Positions 26,227-35,481 of a stretch of 64,000 bases of DNA are shown one piece after another. A program made the position numbers and the translations under genes. Each line of letters opens with the position of its first letter. Position 1 is the stretch's first letter. The DNA comes from Fidelibacterota bacterium (lineage in GTDB: Bacteria; Fidelibacterota; UBA8477; JABMPR01): the NCBI GenBank assembly GCA_018673925.1, contig JABHBL010000056.1, positions 1-64,000 on the forward strand. Direction: 5' to 3'. The notes below the pieces were generated by a model. It was given only the letters and a program-made list of their open reading frames with translations, was not told the origin of the DNA and ran no database searches.

Positions 26227-27381
26227 TTAAAAGAGAACTGCCCTGAAAATGTAGGCAAATCCAACACCTAAATAATTTCCTATGGCGTATCCTATTATAC
26301 CCGTTGTCAATCCGGATAGGATGATCTCCTTATTGTTCAAAGCTTTAGCTACAACTGGAACAAAAGGTGGCGAGCAAACCGCTGAAACAGAGGTTATAAG
26401 GAAAGTATCTGTATCAATATTTAAGAGTTTGCAGAAAACAGCGTGGAGCAGCATGGTACCGAACACAATAAAATTGACGAAAAACATCATGGACCAGTTG
26501 ATATTCACCAATTGTTCCAGGTTTGCCATGGATCCCACAATGAGACTGAATACGAGAATGATGTACATCCCGAATTGAAAGGTCATGGGAATCTCTCTTA
26601 TCTTTCTAATAAATGATGATCCAATCCCCAGCGTGGTAATCAAGAGCATGATAGCCGCAGTTGAATATTCTTCTGGTATCAGCTGAGATATCCCAAAACT
26701 CAAACCCAATATAACAATGGAAATACCGAGGCCGGCCAATAGACCTGCAAGGATTCGTGGTTTGAAAATCCCTATATAGGAATGGATATCCTCGCTGCTT
26801 TCGAGATTTGCATTTTCCATAATAACTGATTGAAATTTTGGCAGCACCCTGTTAAAAACTTTCTGACCAATACTCATGACAAAAATAAGGTAGATAATCC
26901 CATTGACGGCATCGTAGGTGTGCATCATGATGTATTGGGTTGAGTCCACATTCAAAGCTGTTTTTATGGCGGCTAGATTGGGCGTACCACCAGTGTAAAG
27001 CCCTATAGCCATTCCACCCAATTGCCAGGTGTTTTCAACATTGGCTCGAATCATCCAGCTACCTAGACCAGCCACAAAAACAACCAGTACTGTAGCACCA
27101 AGCATGGATAAAATGGCCTTTCCGGCGGAATTCAACCAGGAACGAACATCCAGAGAAAACAGGAGGAGTGGTAAGGCTAACGCTACTGAAATTCCACTTA
27201 ACTCATCCTGCACTCCAGCTGCACCTTCAGGCAAAAGACCACTATTTCCCAGTAGAATGCCAAATACATAGGCCAATATAACTGACCCGATTTTGTTAAT
27301 CAGGCTCGACTTATAGCACAACCACAAAATCAATGCTGGCATGAGGAAGTAGAACGCAATTAGTCCTGGAATTGGTATCAT
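26227..27381 (-). CDS. DUF819 family multi-pass membrane protein
   Basis: A 384-residue integral membrane protein with roughly ten to eleven hydrophobic segments across its full length. It matches the DUF819 (YjcL-like) family: LLLFSLDVRSWL, IGLYTGGTPNLAAIKTAL and SAVCSPPFVPVVA. The GGTPN segment in the first half and the SPPFVP segment in the second suggest an inverted-repeat carrier architecture. The substrate is unknown. The stop of the preceding DUF4180 gene is 17 bases upstream, and udk follows by 41 bases. A role in nucleoside or organic anion transport would be speculation. Confidence 0.82.
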   Translation of the reverse strand: MIPIPGLIAFYFLMPALILWLCYKSSLINKIGSVILAYVFGILLGNSGLLPEGAAGVQDELSGISVALALPLLLFSLDVRSWLNSAGKAILSMLGATVLVVFVAGLGSWMIRANVENTWQLGGMAIGLYTGGTPNLAAIKTALNVDSTQYIMMHTYDAVNGIIYLIFVMSIGQKVFNRVLPKFQSVIMENANLESSEDIHSYIGIFKPRILAGLLAGLGISIVILGLSFGISQLIPEEYSTAAIMLLITTLGIGSSFIRKIREIPMTFQFGMYIILVFSLIVGSMANLEQLVNINWSMMFFVNFIVFGTMLLHAVFCKLLNIDTDTFLITSVSAVCSPPFVPVVAKALNNKEIILSGLTTGIIGYAIGNYLGVGFAYIFRAVLF

Positions 27382-27398
27382 GTGATTATTCCTTCAAA

Positions 27399-27758
27399 TT
27401 AGGTAGTGAGCCAAACTTCTGCTTCTTCTCTATTATCATAAAATCTAAAGTGATTTGATCTGCTCATTTCAAACATCAATTCCTTAAATCGCAGGGATTG
27501 TTCTGCGTTTGGAGGTAAAAGGATGGCCACTTTCGCCTGATAGTTGGCAAATTTTTGCATGGCTGCTCCAGCCAAGCCGCTTCTTAAATTGAAAAAATCC
27601 AATGAGAGATTTTTCTCACTCAGCAACAGAAGGTTTGAGTTGTGATAATAGCACAAACTTAGAAGATCATTCAAATCACTCTCTCGATCTATGCATAAGT
27701 CGCTTTCGCTGAGATCAATGTAATCAATTCCCCTAAAGGATTTTAAGGCACTATCCAT
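27399..27758 (-). CDS. DUF4180 family protein
   Basis: A 119-residue soluble protein matching the DUF4180 pattern: LLLLSEKNLSLDFFNLRSGLAG, MQKFANYQAKVAIL and a final EEAEVWL. This family has a STAS-like compact alpha/beta look; its function is unknown. CAGGAG about ten bases upstream supports the ATG at 27758. It is the first gene of a nine-gene minus-strand run and has a good promoter at 27790-27819. Confidence 0.8.
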   Translation of the reverse strand: MDSALKSFRGIDYIDLSESDLCIDRESDLNDLLSLCYYHNSNLLLLSEKNLSLDFFNLRSGLAGAAMQKFANYQAKVAILLPPNAEQSLRFKELMFEMSRSNHFRFYDNREEAEVWLTT

Positions 27759-27789
27759 CCAGCTTGTTCTCCTGTTTTAGTGGGATTTC

Positions 27790-27819
27790 AATATAGTCTA
27801 ATACAACGCGATTTTTCAA
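27790..27819 (-). promoter_or_regulatory. sigma-70 type promoter of the DUF4180-DUF819-udk run
   Basis: On the minus strand TTGAAA (27819-27814) and TATATT (27795-27790) lie 18 bases apart. The expected start is near 27783, leaving a leader of about 25 bases with CAGGAG before the ATG at 27758. Confidence 0.7.
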
Positions 27820-27881
27820 CATGTAGTGCGTGGTATTGTGCCTTCCTCAAAAAAATAATTGTTGAGAAATCGCGTGGACAG

Positions 27882-27910
27882 TTTGTTGCAACAAAATCAT
27901 GCGCTATTTT
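27882..27910 (+). promoter_or_regulatory. possible promoter with overlapping palindrome before the N-acetyltransferase gene
   Basis: TTGTTG (27883-27888) and TATTTT (27905-27910) are 16 bases apart. The -35 lies inside a perfect 14-bp palindrome TTTGTTGCAACAAA (27882-27895), a possible operator. Confidence 0.4.
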
Positions 27911-27946
27911 AAGTCAATTGAAGTGTCCAAATAAAATTGGAAAAAC

Positions 27947-28756
27947 ATGACTCTTACAAATCCGGGTGTATATGAAAAAGAAGCCCTCGCCTTTCTAGAG
28001 CGATTCGATTTCTCAGGTACCAAACCCTCTCTTGAGCATATCGCTGAAGTTTCGAGGTATTTCAGCCGGCTCCCCTATGAGAATATCAGCAAGATATTGA
28101 AACGCAACCAAGTGCTTGGGACCAACCGACTCAGATTGCCTGATGAAGTTACTCACGACCATTTTGCCTGGCATCTGGGTGGTACCTGCTTTTCCCTGAC
28201 TTATTTCCTATGTGGGATTTACACTTTGCTGGGATATAACGCCCAGCCATTGATCTGTCATTTAAATTGGGGCGAAAACACTCATTCAGCAGTCGTAATT
28301 CAATTTGCAGGATCACGGTATTTGGTTGATCCTGGCTACATGATTTTCAGGCCATTTCCATTGAGAAAGTCCAATATTGAAGCTCGGCTTTCTGCTGAAA
28401 CGGGACTCTCCTTGCGCTTCGATGCTGATAAAGATGAATATGCTGTTTATACCTATCGTAAAGGACAATTCGTTCGGCGTTATCGATTTAATGACACACC
28501 AATCTCATGGGATCAGTTTGCTATTTTCTGGGAGAATTCGTTTAACATGCCAGGCATGGATGATCTCACCCTCACCCGCGTTGAAGGTCAGGAGATGATC
28601 TTTGTTCAAGGAGATTTTATAAAGATAACCTCTCCGGAAACGATTGAGAAAATCCGTGAAGTCAACCTGGCTGAAAAAATTATTAAAGAGCGTTTCAAAA
28701 TACCCCTGGAGAAGCTCGAGGAAGCCAGGTATGTGCTTAAGCAGAGGCCGAAATGA
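27947..28756 (+). CDS. arylamine N-acetyltransferase family protein
   Basis: A 269-residue NAT-fold protein with a complete Cys-His-Asp triad: Cys81 in GGTCFSLTYF, His113 in NTHSAVV, and Asp128 in YLVDPGYM. RLPYENISK near residue 41 is the family's first conserved block. Such enzymes transfer acetyl groups from acetyl-CoA to aromatic amines, or act as acyltransferases in secondary metabolism; the real substrate is unknown. It is divergent from the DUF4180 run and overlaps the next gene by four bases (ATGA). Confidence 0.85.
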   Translation: MTLTNPGVYEKEALAFLERFDFSGTKPSLEHIAEVSRYFSRLPYENISKILKRNQVLGTNRLRLPDEVTHDHFAWHLGGTCFSLTYFLCGIYTLLGYNAQPLICHLNWGENTHSAVVIQFAGSRYLVDPGYMIFRPFPLRKSNIEARLSAETGLSLRFDADKDEYAVYTYRKGQFVRRYRFNDTPISWDQFAIFWENSFNMPGMDDLTLTRVEGQEMIFVQGDFIKITSPETIEKIREVNLAEKIIKERFKIPLEKLEEARYVLKQRPK

Positions 28757-29274
28757 AAACCATAGAACCGCAACTTGTTAAATATTTTATAGGTGCTTTA
28801 TACTCAGATAATGATCTCCTCGAGCAGGCTATATCTCAATGTGAACAGCTTATAGGAGATATTGATCTCAGAAGTGAGTCTTTTCCTTTTGATTTGACTT
28901 CCTATTATGATGTTGAGATGGGCAAAACTATCTCAAGAATCATCTTTAGTTTTGAAGTATTACTTTCTCCAGGAGACTTGGTTCGCCTCAAGGTCTTATG
29001 CAATCAAATTGAGGATGAATTGAAAGTTAATGGATCGAGAAAGGTCAATCTGGATGTGGGCTATCTGGATTTTCACAAATTGGTTTTAGCTTCAGCTAAG
29101 TACAATGGTCAAAAAATATATCTTGATCAGGGAATATACGCAGACCCCACACTCCATTTTGAGGGGGGGCAATTCCATGCATTCGAGAACACTTTCCCCG
29201 ACTTTAAATCAAATGCTTACCATGAAGTATTTCTAAAAATTCGCAATACATACAAGGCTCAGCTCAAAAGCTGA
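28753..29274 (+). CDS. DUF4416 family protein
   Basis: A 173-residue soluble protein that I recognise as DUF4416. Typical stretches are FIGALYSD near the N-terminus, FPFDLTSYYDVEMG, RKVNLDVGYLDFHKLVLAS and a late IYLDQGIYADPTLHF. The function is unknown; the family is common in anaerobic and deep-branching bacteria. Translation is coupled to the preceding acetyltransferase (four-base overlap). It converges with the next gene across a ten-base gap. Confidence 0.82.
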   Translation: MKTIEPQLVKYFIGALYSDNDLLEQAISQCEQLIGDIDLRSESFPFDLTSYYDVEMGKTISRIIFSFEVLLSPGDLVRLKVLCNQIEDELKVNGSRKVNLDVGYLDFHKLVLASAKYNGQKIYLDQGIYADPTLHFEGGQFHAFENTFPDFKSNAYHEVFLKIRNTYKAQLKS

Positions 29275-29284
29275 GGGGTTTACG

Positions 29285-31645
29285 TTAAGCCTGAGATTCA
29301 GTGACCTTCTGTAACTCTCTCGCTCTTGTGTAAAATTCTTCCAGTTCCATCTCTTTTAGATATACCAATCCATGGGCTGCACGAACTCGTGGATGAGTGT
29401 TTTCATACCAGAAATCTCTACCCATTACTCTTTTCATGTCCTGGTGTTGCTGCACCTGAATGGCCTGGGCTAAACCGGAGAATGGACCGTTGAATTCGAA
29501 ACTGGGAAAAGGGGCATCCACTTGTGATTGGAAACAATATTTGAAAGTTTCTTTCATGATGGCCATTGAGTTTAGGGATACTGGCACAAAGATATTTACG
29601 TCGGTCGGTTGAAATTTGAACCAAACATTACGGTAACCCCACACCCTTAGAGGTGCTTCGGGATGTCTCTCTTTATAGAGACGGATGGCTTCGGCAATGG
29701 CCTGCATCACCTTGTAGTGGGTATCTGGACCACTGGCTTCAGGATCAAGTGCCAAGGTGACTACAGTAGGTCTGATTTTTTCCATGTATTCGAGAATGGG
29801 CTGAACATCGCGATCCATAGTTGGATCCTCAGTGAAGATGTCACCCTTATAGAAACCAAGTCGTAGGTGGTGAACATTTTTAATAGGGGTTCCGTAGTGT
29901 CCCCAGACCAGGTCCGCTTCCCACTCCCTGATACGCCCTTTGAGCAATTGCATCACGGGGTCATCTTTTTGACCGGGATATCGGGTATCCAGATATTCTA
30001 TGAGTTCATTCATTTTAACTGTGAGCGTATCCAGGTTATACTCTGGATATAGGATGAGCAGATTGCGAATAAGACGACGGGATGAGCCATTGTTTCGCAA
30101 GGTTCGACTATGATGTGCGACTCCATCTAGGTAGGTATAAATATCTCTCTGAGCACCTGCCTCATTATGGGCATCATAATAACTTTCTGCCTTGAGACGA
30201 TTAAACTGTTCTGTCCCCATATGCTCCAAGGCATTGAGAATTTGATCTTTGACAAATTCATTGGTCACAGCGTTAAAACCGCTGGTCATGTATGCAAAAT
30301 GATGTTCGTTTCGAGGAGTTCGCACGAGATGAACAATATGAGCGAGATAACCCAGCATAATGTCATCGTGGTGAGGAGCAGTGTGAAAAAACACATCGTC
30401 TTCAACAGGCGTCAGCCCTCGATTTAGCTTCCCCGCCAAATCCTGGAAGATCCTTTCCTTGATCTCTGGAAGCTCTGCACTGCTCTTCTTAAGAGCGATT
30501 GCAGGGACCTGCTTTTCTGCAACCTGGCCCTCAGTAATATCTTGAATGGGTGTTCGTGAACGCATGGAAAGCGTGATGAGGTGCTGGTCGATAAGCTCTT
30601 CGGATATTTCGGCAGATCTTTCTATTTCGTGGGCTTGCCTTCTGTCAAGAAACACTGCAGCTCCTGAAGTGATATAAAAGCGAGCATTTCGCATGTTGTG
30701 CAGGGCGCCAGCCGGATAAGTATTGTTGGCTGGTTCCTGGACAGATCCCGCTACAATTTTAGCTTTTGCTTCTCCAGCGGCAAAAATCAAGCAGGTTGCA
30801 TCAGGATTGTGGGTAATGGTTTGGAGGCCTATAGTGATTACCAGGCGTTTCTGAGAAACTTCAATGCCACCTAAATCGCCAGCTGCCGCAGCTTGTGTTT
30901 CAAAATTTGTTGGTGTCAGACGGGTCGTCGAGTAATAATCAGATCCCCGAACATTGAAGGCGATGTGGCCATCGGGACCAATCCCACCCAGGAAGAATCC
31001 AATGCCGTCTTTCTCACGAATGCGTCTTTCATAGTCTGTGCAAAATTCATCAACCCGTTCAATGGCTTCTTTTTGAAGACGGCCTTTGGTTGTCTTTGGT
31101 TGGCGGAACCTCAAGCTGAGATCCACCACATCATCTGGGAATATTTCGTTGTAGGTCTTCCCCTGGGGCAAGATGATCTGCGTGGCATCTATGAGTTGGG
31201 CACGTTCAGCGCTAATACCAAATCCATTGATGTAATATTTCATCACATAGTCAAAGAAGCTGTTGTGCTGAGTAGGAGAAATGGGGAAAAACTCATCTAT
31301 TTGAACGAACTGCAGATTCTGTAAATCTGGTTTGCGTGAATGATCAAATCCCACTTCTTCCAGAAAGGCACTGGTTGTTTTGTCTTCCCAATGCTTCAGG
31401 TAATGTTCAGCATAGCGGATGAAATATTCTGGTGTTTTACCTGTAGGTAGCGAGACAACACCTTCAGGATTGCTCTGAACCCACTCCAAAAATCTCAGGG
31501 CAGTCAGCTGACCGAGACTGGGAAAGTTATTTACCTGGATGACAGGAATTTTTTCATCTGGATCATAACAAAAATTAAGCTTTGAAAGATTAAGGAAGTG
31601 GTTTTCGACAGCCGTTGGCGGATTAAAAATATTCTTTTTATTCAT
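29285..31645 (-). CDS. glucosamine-6-phosphate deaminase (NagB)-like / PIG-L deacetylase-like fusion
   Basis: About 786 residues from the ATG at 31645 (an in-frame ATG at 31684 adds 13 unlikely residues). The N-terminal 370 residues are a sugar-phosphate isomerase/NagB domain: VVSLPTGKTPEYF, QIDEFFP, GGIGPDGHIAFN and TYPAGALHN. Residues 410-770 resemble a PIG-L/LmbE zinc deacetylase with APHHDDIMLGYL, the counterpart of the AHPDDE motif. NagB converts glucosamine-6-P to fructose-6-P and ammonia; PIG-L enzymes remove acetyl from GlcNAc groups. One chain could thus deacetylate and deaminate an amino sugar. Such fused proteins are known in Bacteroides. Confidence 0.88.
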   Translation of the reverse strand: MNKKNIFNPPTAVENHFLNLSKLNFCYDPDEKIPVIQVNNFPSLGQLTALRFLEWVQSNPEGVVSLPTGKTPEYFIRYAEHYLKHWEDKTTSAFLEEVGFDHSRKPDLQNLQFVQIDEFFPISPTQHNSFFDYVMKYYINGFGISAERAQLIDATQIILPQGKTYNEIFPDDVVDLSLRFRQPKTTKGRLQKEAIERVDEFCTDYERRIREKDGIGFFLGGIGPDGHIAFNVRGSDYYSTTRLTPTNFETQAAAAGDLGGIEVSQKRLVITIGLQTITHNPDATCLIFAAGEAKAKIVAGSVQEPANNTYPAGALHNMRNARFYITSGAAVFLDRRQAHEIERSAEISEELIDQHLITLSMRSRTPIQDITEGQVAEKQVPAIALKKSSAELPEIKERIFQDLAGKLNRGLTPVEDDVFFHTAPHHDDIMLGYLAHIVHLVRTPRNEHHFAYMTSGFNAVTNEFVKDQILNALEHMGTEQFNRLKAESYYDAHNEAGAQRDIYTYLDGVAHHSRTLRNNGSSRRLIRNLLILYPEYNLDTLTVKMNELIEYLDTRYPGQKDDPVMQLLKGRIREWEADLVWGHYGTPIKNVHHLRLGFYKGDIFTEDPTMDRDVQPILEYMEKIRPTVVTLALDPEASGPDTHYKVMQAIAEAIRLYKERHPEAPLRVWGYRNVWFKFQPTDVNIFVPVSLNSMAIMKETFKYCFQSQVDAPFPSFEFNGPFSGLAQAIQVQQHQDMKRVMGRDFWYENTHPRVRAAHGLVYLKEMELEEFYTRARELQKVTESQA

Positions 31646-31840
31646 GGCGTCATTATGCTTGTTGGAAATGCAATTTACAACCATTTATTGCATGAACTCT
31701 TTTCCATAAATGCAATATTATCAATACATGCATGTTGGTGTTTGTTAGTTTTATTTACTAACTGTATTTTTTTCTATTAGAGGATATGAATGCCAATCGT
31801 AAAATTGTAATTTCAGTGATTATTGGCTATGTTGAACGAT

Positions 31841-32509
31841 ATGACTAAAACAAACAATACAGCCATTATCGTTGCTGCTGGAAGTGGCAGCAGGTTGGCT
31901 AGTGAAACACCTAAGCAATATCTGAAATTGAAAGGTGTTGAAATCTTAGCCTATTCGGTTCAGTCTTTCAGAAGTCACCCAGAAATTGATGAAGTCATTA
32001 TAGTCACATCAGAGAATTTTCTTGAGCATGTCAGCAATCAACATCCAGAGTGCAAAGTTGTGAAAGGTGGCGAGACCAGACAAGATTCCGTCTTTAATGG
32101 GTTACAAGCCTGCTCACCAGATACGCATGTTATTTTAGTTCATGATGCTGCCCGGCCTCTGATTCCTTCTCGGGTCATCGATAGATGCCTCGCCAGCCTG
32201 GAAACATATGATGGTGTTGCCCCTGCATTAAAACCGGTTGATTCTATGATTCAGCTAGAGGATACGGGATTCAAAAACCTCCAACGCGACAACCTGAGGA
32301 TTATCCAAACCCCCCAATGCTTCCATATAGATATTCTGAGATCTGCTCATGCTTCAGGGAAGATTGACACAGATGAAATGGGTCTTGTAAAACAAAGTAA
32401 CGCCCAAGCCCGTCTGGGTTTCATTGAAGGCGCTCCAGAAACTATGAAGGTGACCAGACAAATCGATCTAGATATTATCGAGAAATACCTCGACACAGTT
32501 GAGAATTAA
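31841..32509 (+). CDS. ispD: IspD/TarI-type cytidylyltransferase
   Basis: About 222 residues from the ATG at 31841. The frame also allows an ATG at 31829 and a TTG at 31823, with no good ribosome site for any. Motifs are VAAGSGSRLASETPKQYLKL (nucleotide loop and substrate Lys), VHDAARPL, PVDSMI and QTPQCF. Two close families share these: IspD, which makes CDP-methylerythritol for isoprenoids, and TarI/Bcs1, which makes CDP-ribitol. The next gene encodes a CDP-glycerol-transferase-like protein, so a polyol-phosphate role is a real alternative. The symbol is given for the wider family and is not certain. Confidence 0.75.
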   Translation: MTKTNNTAIIVAAGSGSRLASETPKQYLKLKGVEILAYSVQSFRSHPEIDEVIIVTSENFLEHVSNQHPECKVVKGGETRQDSVFNGLQACSPDTHVILVHDAARPLIPSRVIDRCLASLETYDGVAPALKPVDSMIQLEDTGFKNLQRDNLRIIQTPQCFHIDILRSAHASGKIDTDEMGLVKQSNAQARLGFIEGAPETMKVTRQIDLDIIEKYLDTVEN

Positions 32510-32528
32510 ATAAGCAAAAAGCTTCCTT

Positions 32529-33593
32529 ATGACACCTACCCTCGATTTAGTCTATTCCACGACCAAGGGATACGCCAGTTTACTACCCCTCTTTTCCCAC
32601 ATGAAAACTCTGGGCTGGCAAGTCAGGCTGGAAAAGGTACATCGCAATTGTCTCCGAAACAGACGGCTTAGAAAAACCCTCTCCAAACAGATCGTCATCG
32701 CCTATGACAAACCTCTCGTCCGCCTCGAAAAATGTGGTTGGAAGGGAGAGTTTTTCTATATAGAACATGGTTTGAGCCCTATGAAATACTACACCTACAA
32801 ATATGATTTCTTTCAGCGGGCGGCCCTGCTTTTTTATCCCGGAGAAGTGTTTAAGCGCAAGATGGAAGCCATCAACCCGCAATTTGAACGTGGCCTCCTC
32901 GGAGGATATCCTAAGGTGGATGAACTTGTAAATTCAGAAATTGACCGAAGCCAATTATGTTTGAAATATGGTTTAAATCCTGAGAAGCCCGTCATTCTTT
33001 TTGCCCCTTCCTGGGGTGGCAAGCAGAACAAGCACTCTGGTATTCATAACGCTAAACACCTCACATCGCTTGAAAACCTGCTCATCGTTCCTCATTCTGC
33101 TGATTACCCTCTGGCAAAAAATTATGGAGCGGTTAAACCTGGTGACGGAAACATAAATCAGTTCCTGCATCTCGCAGATGTCGTCATTAGTGATATTTCT
33201 TCAGTATTGGCAGAGGCTTCTATTATAAATAAGCCTGTTGTCCAACTCATTCTACCAGCCTACCCAGGATGTTTTCCTGAAGTGGAAAGCCGGAAATCTG
33301 GAACCTGGGTTTCCAAGGATATTCTGGCTAAAGAGCAGCAGACAGATCGTTCTGCGAGACCTTTTAAAATTCCCTATATTGATGAAGATTGGATTATGGG
33401 ACATACTGCAACTTCCTCTGAGTTAGAAACAGCAATTCGGGATGCTCTCACCAACCCACAGCAGTTTGCTGAACAGCGAAAATATTGGGCTGAACAAAGT
33501 TGTTGGAAGGCTGATGGCAATTCATCGAGTCGGATTAGCACCATGATTGGGCAATTTTTAAAGGATGGATCGGTCCTACAAGTGACACACTAA
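32529..33593 (+). CDS. CDP-glycerol glycerophosphotransferase (TagB/TagF)-like protein
   Basis: A 354-residue GT-B-like protein. The C-terminal half has the family text: VILFAPSWGGK, LIVPHSADYP, FLHLADVVISDISSVLAEASIINKPVVQL and a late HTATSSELETAI. An N-terminal EHGLSP segment corresponds to the acceptor side. The family transfers polyol-phosphate from CDP-glycerol or CDP-ribitol to surface polymers. It follows the IspD/TarI-like gene by 19 bases, which could supply the activated donor. No membrane anchor is visible, so it would act at the cytosolic face of the inner membrane. Confidence 0.75.
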   Translation: MTPTLDLVYSTTKGYASLLPLFSHMKTLGWQVRLEKVHRNCLRNRRLRKTLSKQIVIAYDKPLVRLEKCGWKGEFFYIEHGLSPMKYYTYKYDFFQRAALLFYPGEVFKRKMEAINPQFERGLLGGYPKVDELVNSEIDRSQLCLKYGLNPEKPVILFAPSWGGKQNKHSGIHNAKHLTSLENLLIVPHSADYPLAKNYGAVKPGDGNINQFLHLADVVISDISSVLAEASIINKPVVQLILPAYPGCFPEVESRKSGTWVSKDILAKEQQTDRSARPFKIPYIDEDWIMGHTATSSELETAIRDALTNPQQFAEQRKYWAEQSCWKADGNSSSRISTMIGQFLKDGSVLQVTH

Positions 33594-33607
33594 GTGCCAG
33601 TGAATCC

Positions 33608-33637
33608 TTGCCTTTACAATTTGCCTAACTATATAAT
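33608..33637 (+). promoter_or_regulatory. possible internal promoter before the licC-like gene
   Basis: TTGCCT (33608-33613) and a perfect TATAAT (33632-33637) with an 18-base spacer. It lies in the 122-base gap between the glycerophosphotransferase-like and licC-like genes. The expected start is near 33644. Confidence 0.5.
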
Positions 33638-33715
33638 CAAGTCCTGAACTTATATCCAGGTCTTCAATTTTAACGAGTATTGAGATTTTAGGTTTATGAA
33701 AAATAAAGGTGCGAT

Positions 33716-34396
33716 GTGAGAGCGATAATTCTAGCAGCTGGTATAGGATCCCGACTGGGGAATCCCCGTCCAAAACCCCTGACCCAACTTTCTACAGGGG
33801 AAATGATTATGAGCAGACAGGTCGAATATCTGAAACAAATCGTGTCAGTTGACGATATTTTCGTTGTGATTGGGTTTAAAAAGGATCTTATCATGGAAGA
33901 GTTCTCTGAACTAACCTATGTTTTTAACAACATCTATGATAGAACCAATACCTCAAAAAGCTTGCTAAAGGCCATGCGCAAAGTCAGAGCCGATGATGTT
34001 ATCTGGCTCAATGGTGATGTGGTTTTCGACCCAGAAGTTTTGAACAGAATTGTAGAATCAAAAACTTCATGCATGGCAGTAAACACGGCTTCTGTGGCCG
34101 ATGAAGAAGTAAAGTATACACTGTTCCATGATGGTTCCATTAATGAGGTCTCCAAAACGGTAAAGAATGCCCTGGGCGAGTCCGTGGGCATTAACAAAAT
34201 CATATCAAGTGATATTCCACTCTTCATTGAGATGCTGGAACAGTGCGATGATAATGACTATTTTGAACGCGGGATTGAATTCGCTATTGAGAAGGGATTA
34301 AAAATTTTCCCTGTAGATGTATCAGATGTGCTTTGCATTGAAGTTGATTTCACTGAAGATCTTGAGAAAGCAAATAGCGAACTGGGAAAGGCGTGA
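33716..34396 (+). CDS. LicC-like nucleotidyltransferase (phosphocholine cytidylyltransferase-like)
   Basis: A 226-residue sugar-nucleotidyltransferase-fold protein starting at a GTG at 33716. The start is marked by MRAIILAAGIGSRLG, followed by RPKPLTQL, FNNIYDRTNTSKSL and WLNGDVVFDP. The NIYxxTNNxxSL-like segment is what separates LicC phosphocholine cytidylyltransferases from hexose-phosphate enzymes. It probably makes CDP-choline or a related CDP-amino alcohol. Its stop overlaps the GTG of the LicD gene (GTGA), which is the usual partner that uses CDP-choline. Confidence 0.8.
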   Translation: MRAIILAAGIGSRLGNPRPKPLTQLSTGEMIMSRQVEYLKQIVSVDDIFVVIGFKKDLIMEEFSELTYVFNNIYDRTNTSKSLLKAMRKVRADDVIWLNGDVVFDPEVLNRIVESKTSCMAVNTASVADEEVKYTLFHDGSINEVSKTVKNALGESVGINKIISSDIPLFIEMLEQCDDNDYFERGIEFAIEKGLKIFPVDVSDVLCIEVDFTEDLEKANSELGKA

Positions 34397-35478
34397 ACAA
34401 TTTCTTTTTTACAGCGCTTAAGATTCTCCGTCTCTCAAATATAAGATACACAATCGGGGCGGAGTCACTGGTTGGACTCGTTGAAGAAGATCTATATAAG
34501 TACACCCACAACTTACGAGTATACTTATTCCCCACATCGTTCCTGAGTTTGATAATCCTGGCGTTCAAACTCCTCTTCTCAGGAATTATTTTGAAACCGA
34601 AATTCAATCATGGCAATCTTTACTATAAACTGCGCTATAAACCAAGCCCCCTCAAAAAAGAAACAACCTTTATCAGCATCACCCCTCTCAAGACTACGGA
34701 AAGTGGCTATATCGCATTTTTGGGAGGGCATGATACATTTTTTCCGATTGAGGAACTAAATGAGCACTCATTACATACCTTCAAATTGGATGATCATTCT
34801 CTCAGTGTACCCAGCAATTATAATCAATTTGTGGAAAAATATCGTAATGAGTTAATGTCCGGTTTTTATCAGAAGCATCAGGTGCAGTTTGATTCAGAAT
34901 CTGAAAAAATTGCAGTTAGGTTCATGCATGAAAACGTTAGGGTTATGAATGAAATCGGCATCGATTTCTGGATTGAAGGAGGGACGCTTCTTGGTGCTCT
35001 GAGAGATCAAAAGTTAATCCCTTGGGATCATGATCTTGACTTTGGAATGAAATACGAATCTGAAGCCCAAATGAAACAACTTATTCGAAAGTTGCGTCGT
35101 CACTTCTATGTAAGTGTACGATCCTTTCCCAAGACTTCCAAAATCTGGCATTTGGGAAATTATAGAGTGTTAAAAATATTTCCACGGAAATATTTGTTTT
35201 TCAAAGAGGATTTGTGTCTCGATCTTTTTGTTTACTACGAAGGGACACTTCCTGGTAAGGATGAGATTGTCTACAAATATGTGGTTTGGGACCGAAATGC
35301 CTACCACCGCAAAGAATTCTTTGATACAATTAACAGTATTAATTTTTATGGTGGCGATGTTCCAGTTCCAGCCAAAGCAGAAGAATTTATTGAAGTAAAG
35401 TATGGCAAGGATTGGCGCACTCCCATCAAGGAATGGAATGTCGCCCTGGATGATGGATCCATCTACAGAGCAGATTGA
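34393..35478 (+). CDS. licD: LicD family phosphotransferase
   Basis: A 361-residue protein. The C-terminal half is LicD-type, with GGTLLGALRD (196-205), IPWDHDLDFGM (209-219) and LCLDLFVYYE. The conserved acidic pairs bind metal and CDP-choline. LicD proteins attach phosphocholine (or in relatives ribitol phosphate, as in fukutin and FKRP) to surface glycans. The N-terminal 170 residues are an extra domain with one hydrophobic stretch (about 46-66). Translation starts at a GTG overlapping the licC-like stop. The GT29-like gene follows after three bases. Confidence 0.85.
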   Translation: MNNFFFTALKILRLSNIRYTIGAESLVGLVEEDLYKYTHNLRVYLFPTSFLSLIILAFKLLFSGIILKPKFNHGNLYYKLRYKPSPLKKETTFISITPLKTTESGYIAFLGGHDTFFPIEELNEHSLHTFKLDDHSLSVPSNYNQFVEKYRNELMSGFYQKHQVQFDSESEKIAVRFMHENVRVMNEIGIDFWIEGGTLLGALRDQKLIPWDHDLDFGMKYESEAQMKQLIRKLRRHFYVSVRSFPKTSKIWHLGNYRVLKIFPRKYLFFKEDLCLDLFVYYEGTLPGKDEIVYKYVVWDRNAYHRKEFFDTINSINFYGGDVPVPAKAEEFIEVKYGKDWRTPIKEWNVALDDGSIYRAD

Positions 35479-35481
35479 GTC

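Noticed and set aside
31744-31774. GTTAGT/ACTAAC hairpin followed by a T-run
   Set aside because: The stem has only six mostly A/T pairs, and it lies between divergent genes where a plus-strand terminator would have nothing to end. The 31646-31840 gap is simply AT-rich.
33696-33719. Seven-codon open frame ending across the GTG start of the licC-like gene
   Set aside because: It could be a coupling leader, but it has no good ribosome site and such short frames are expected by chance.
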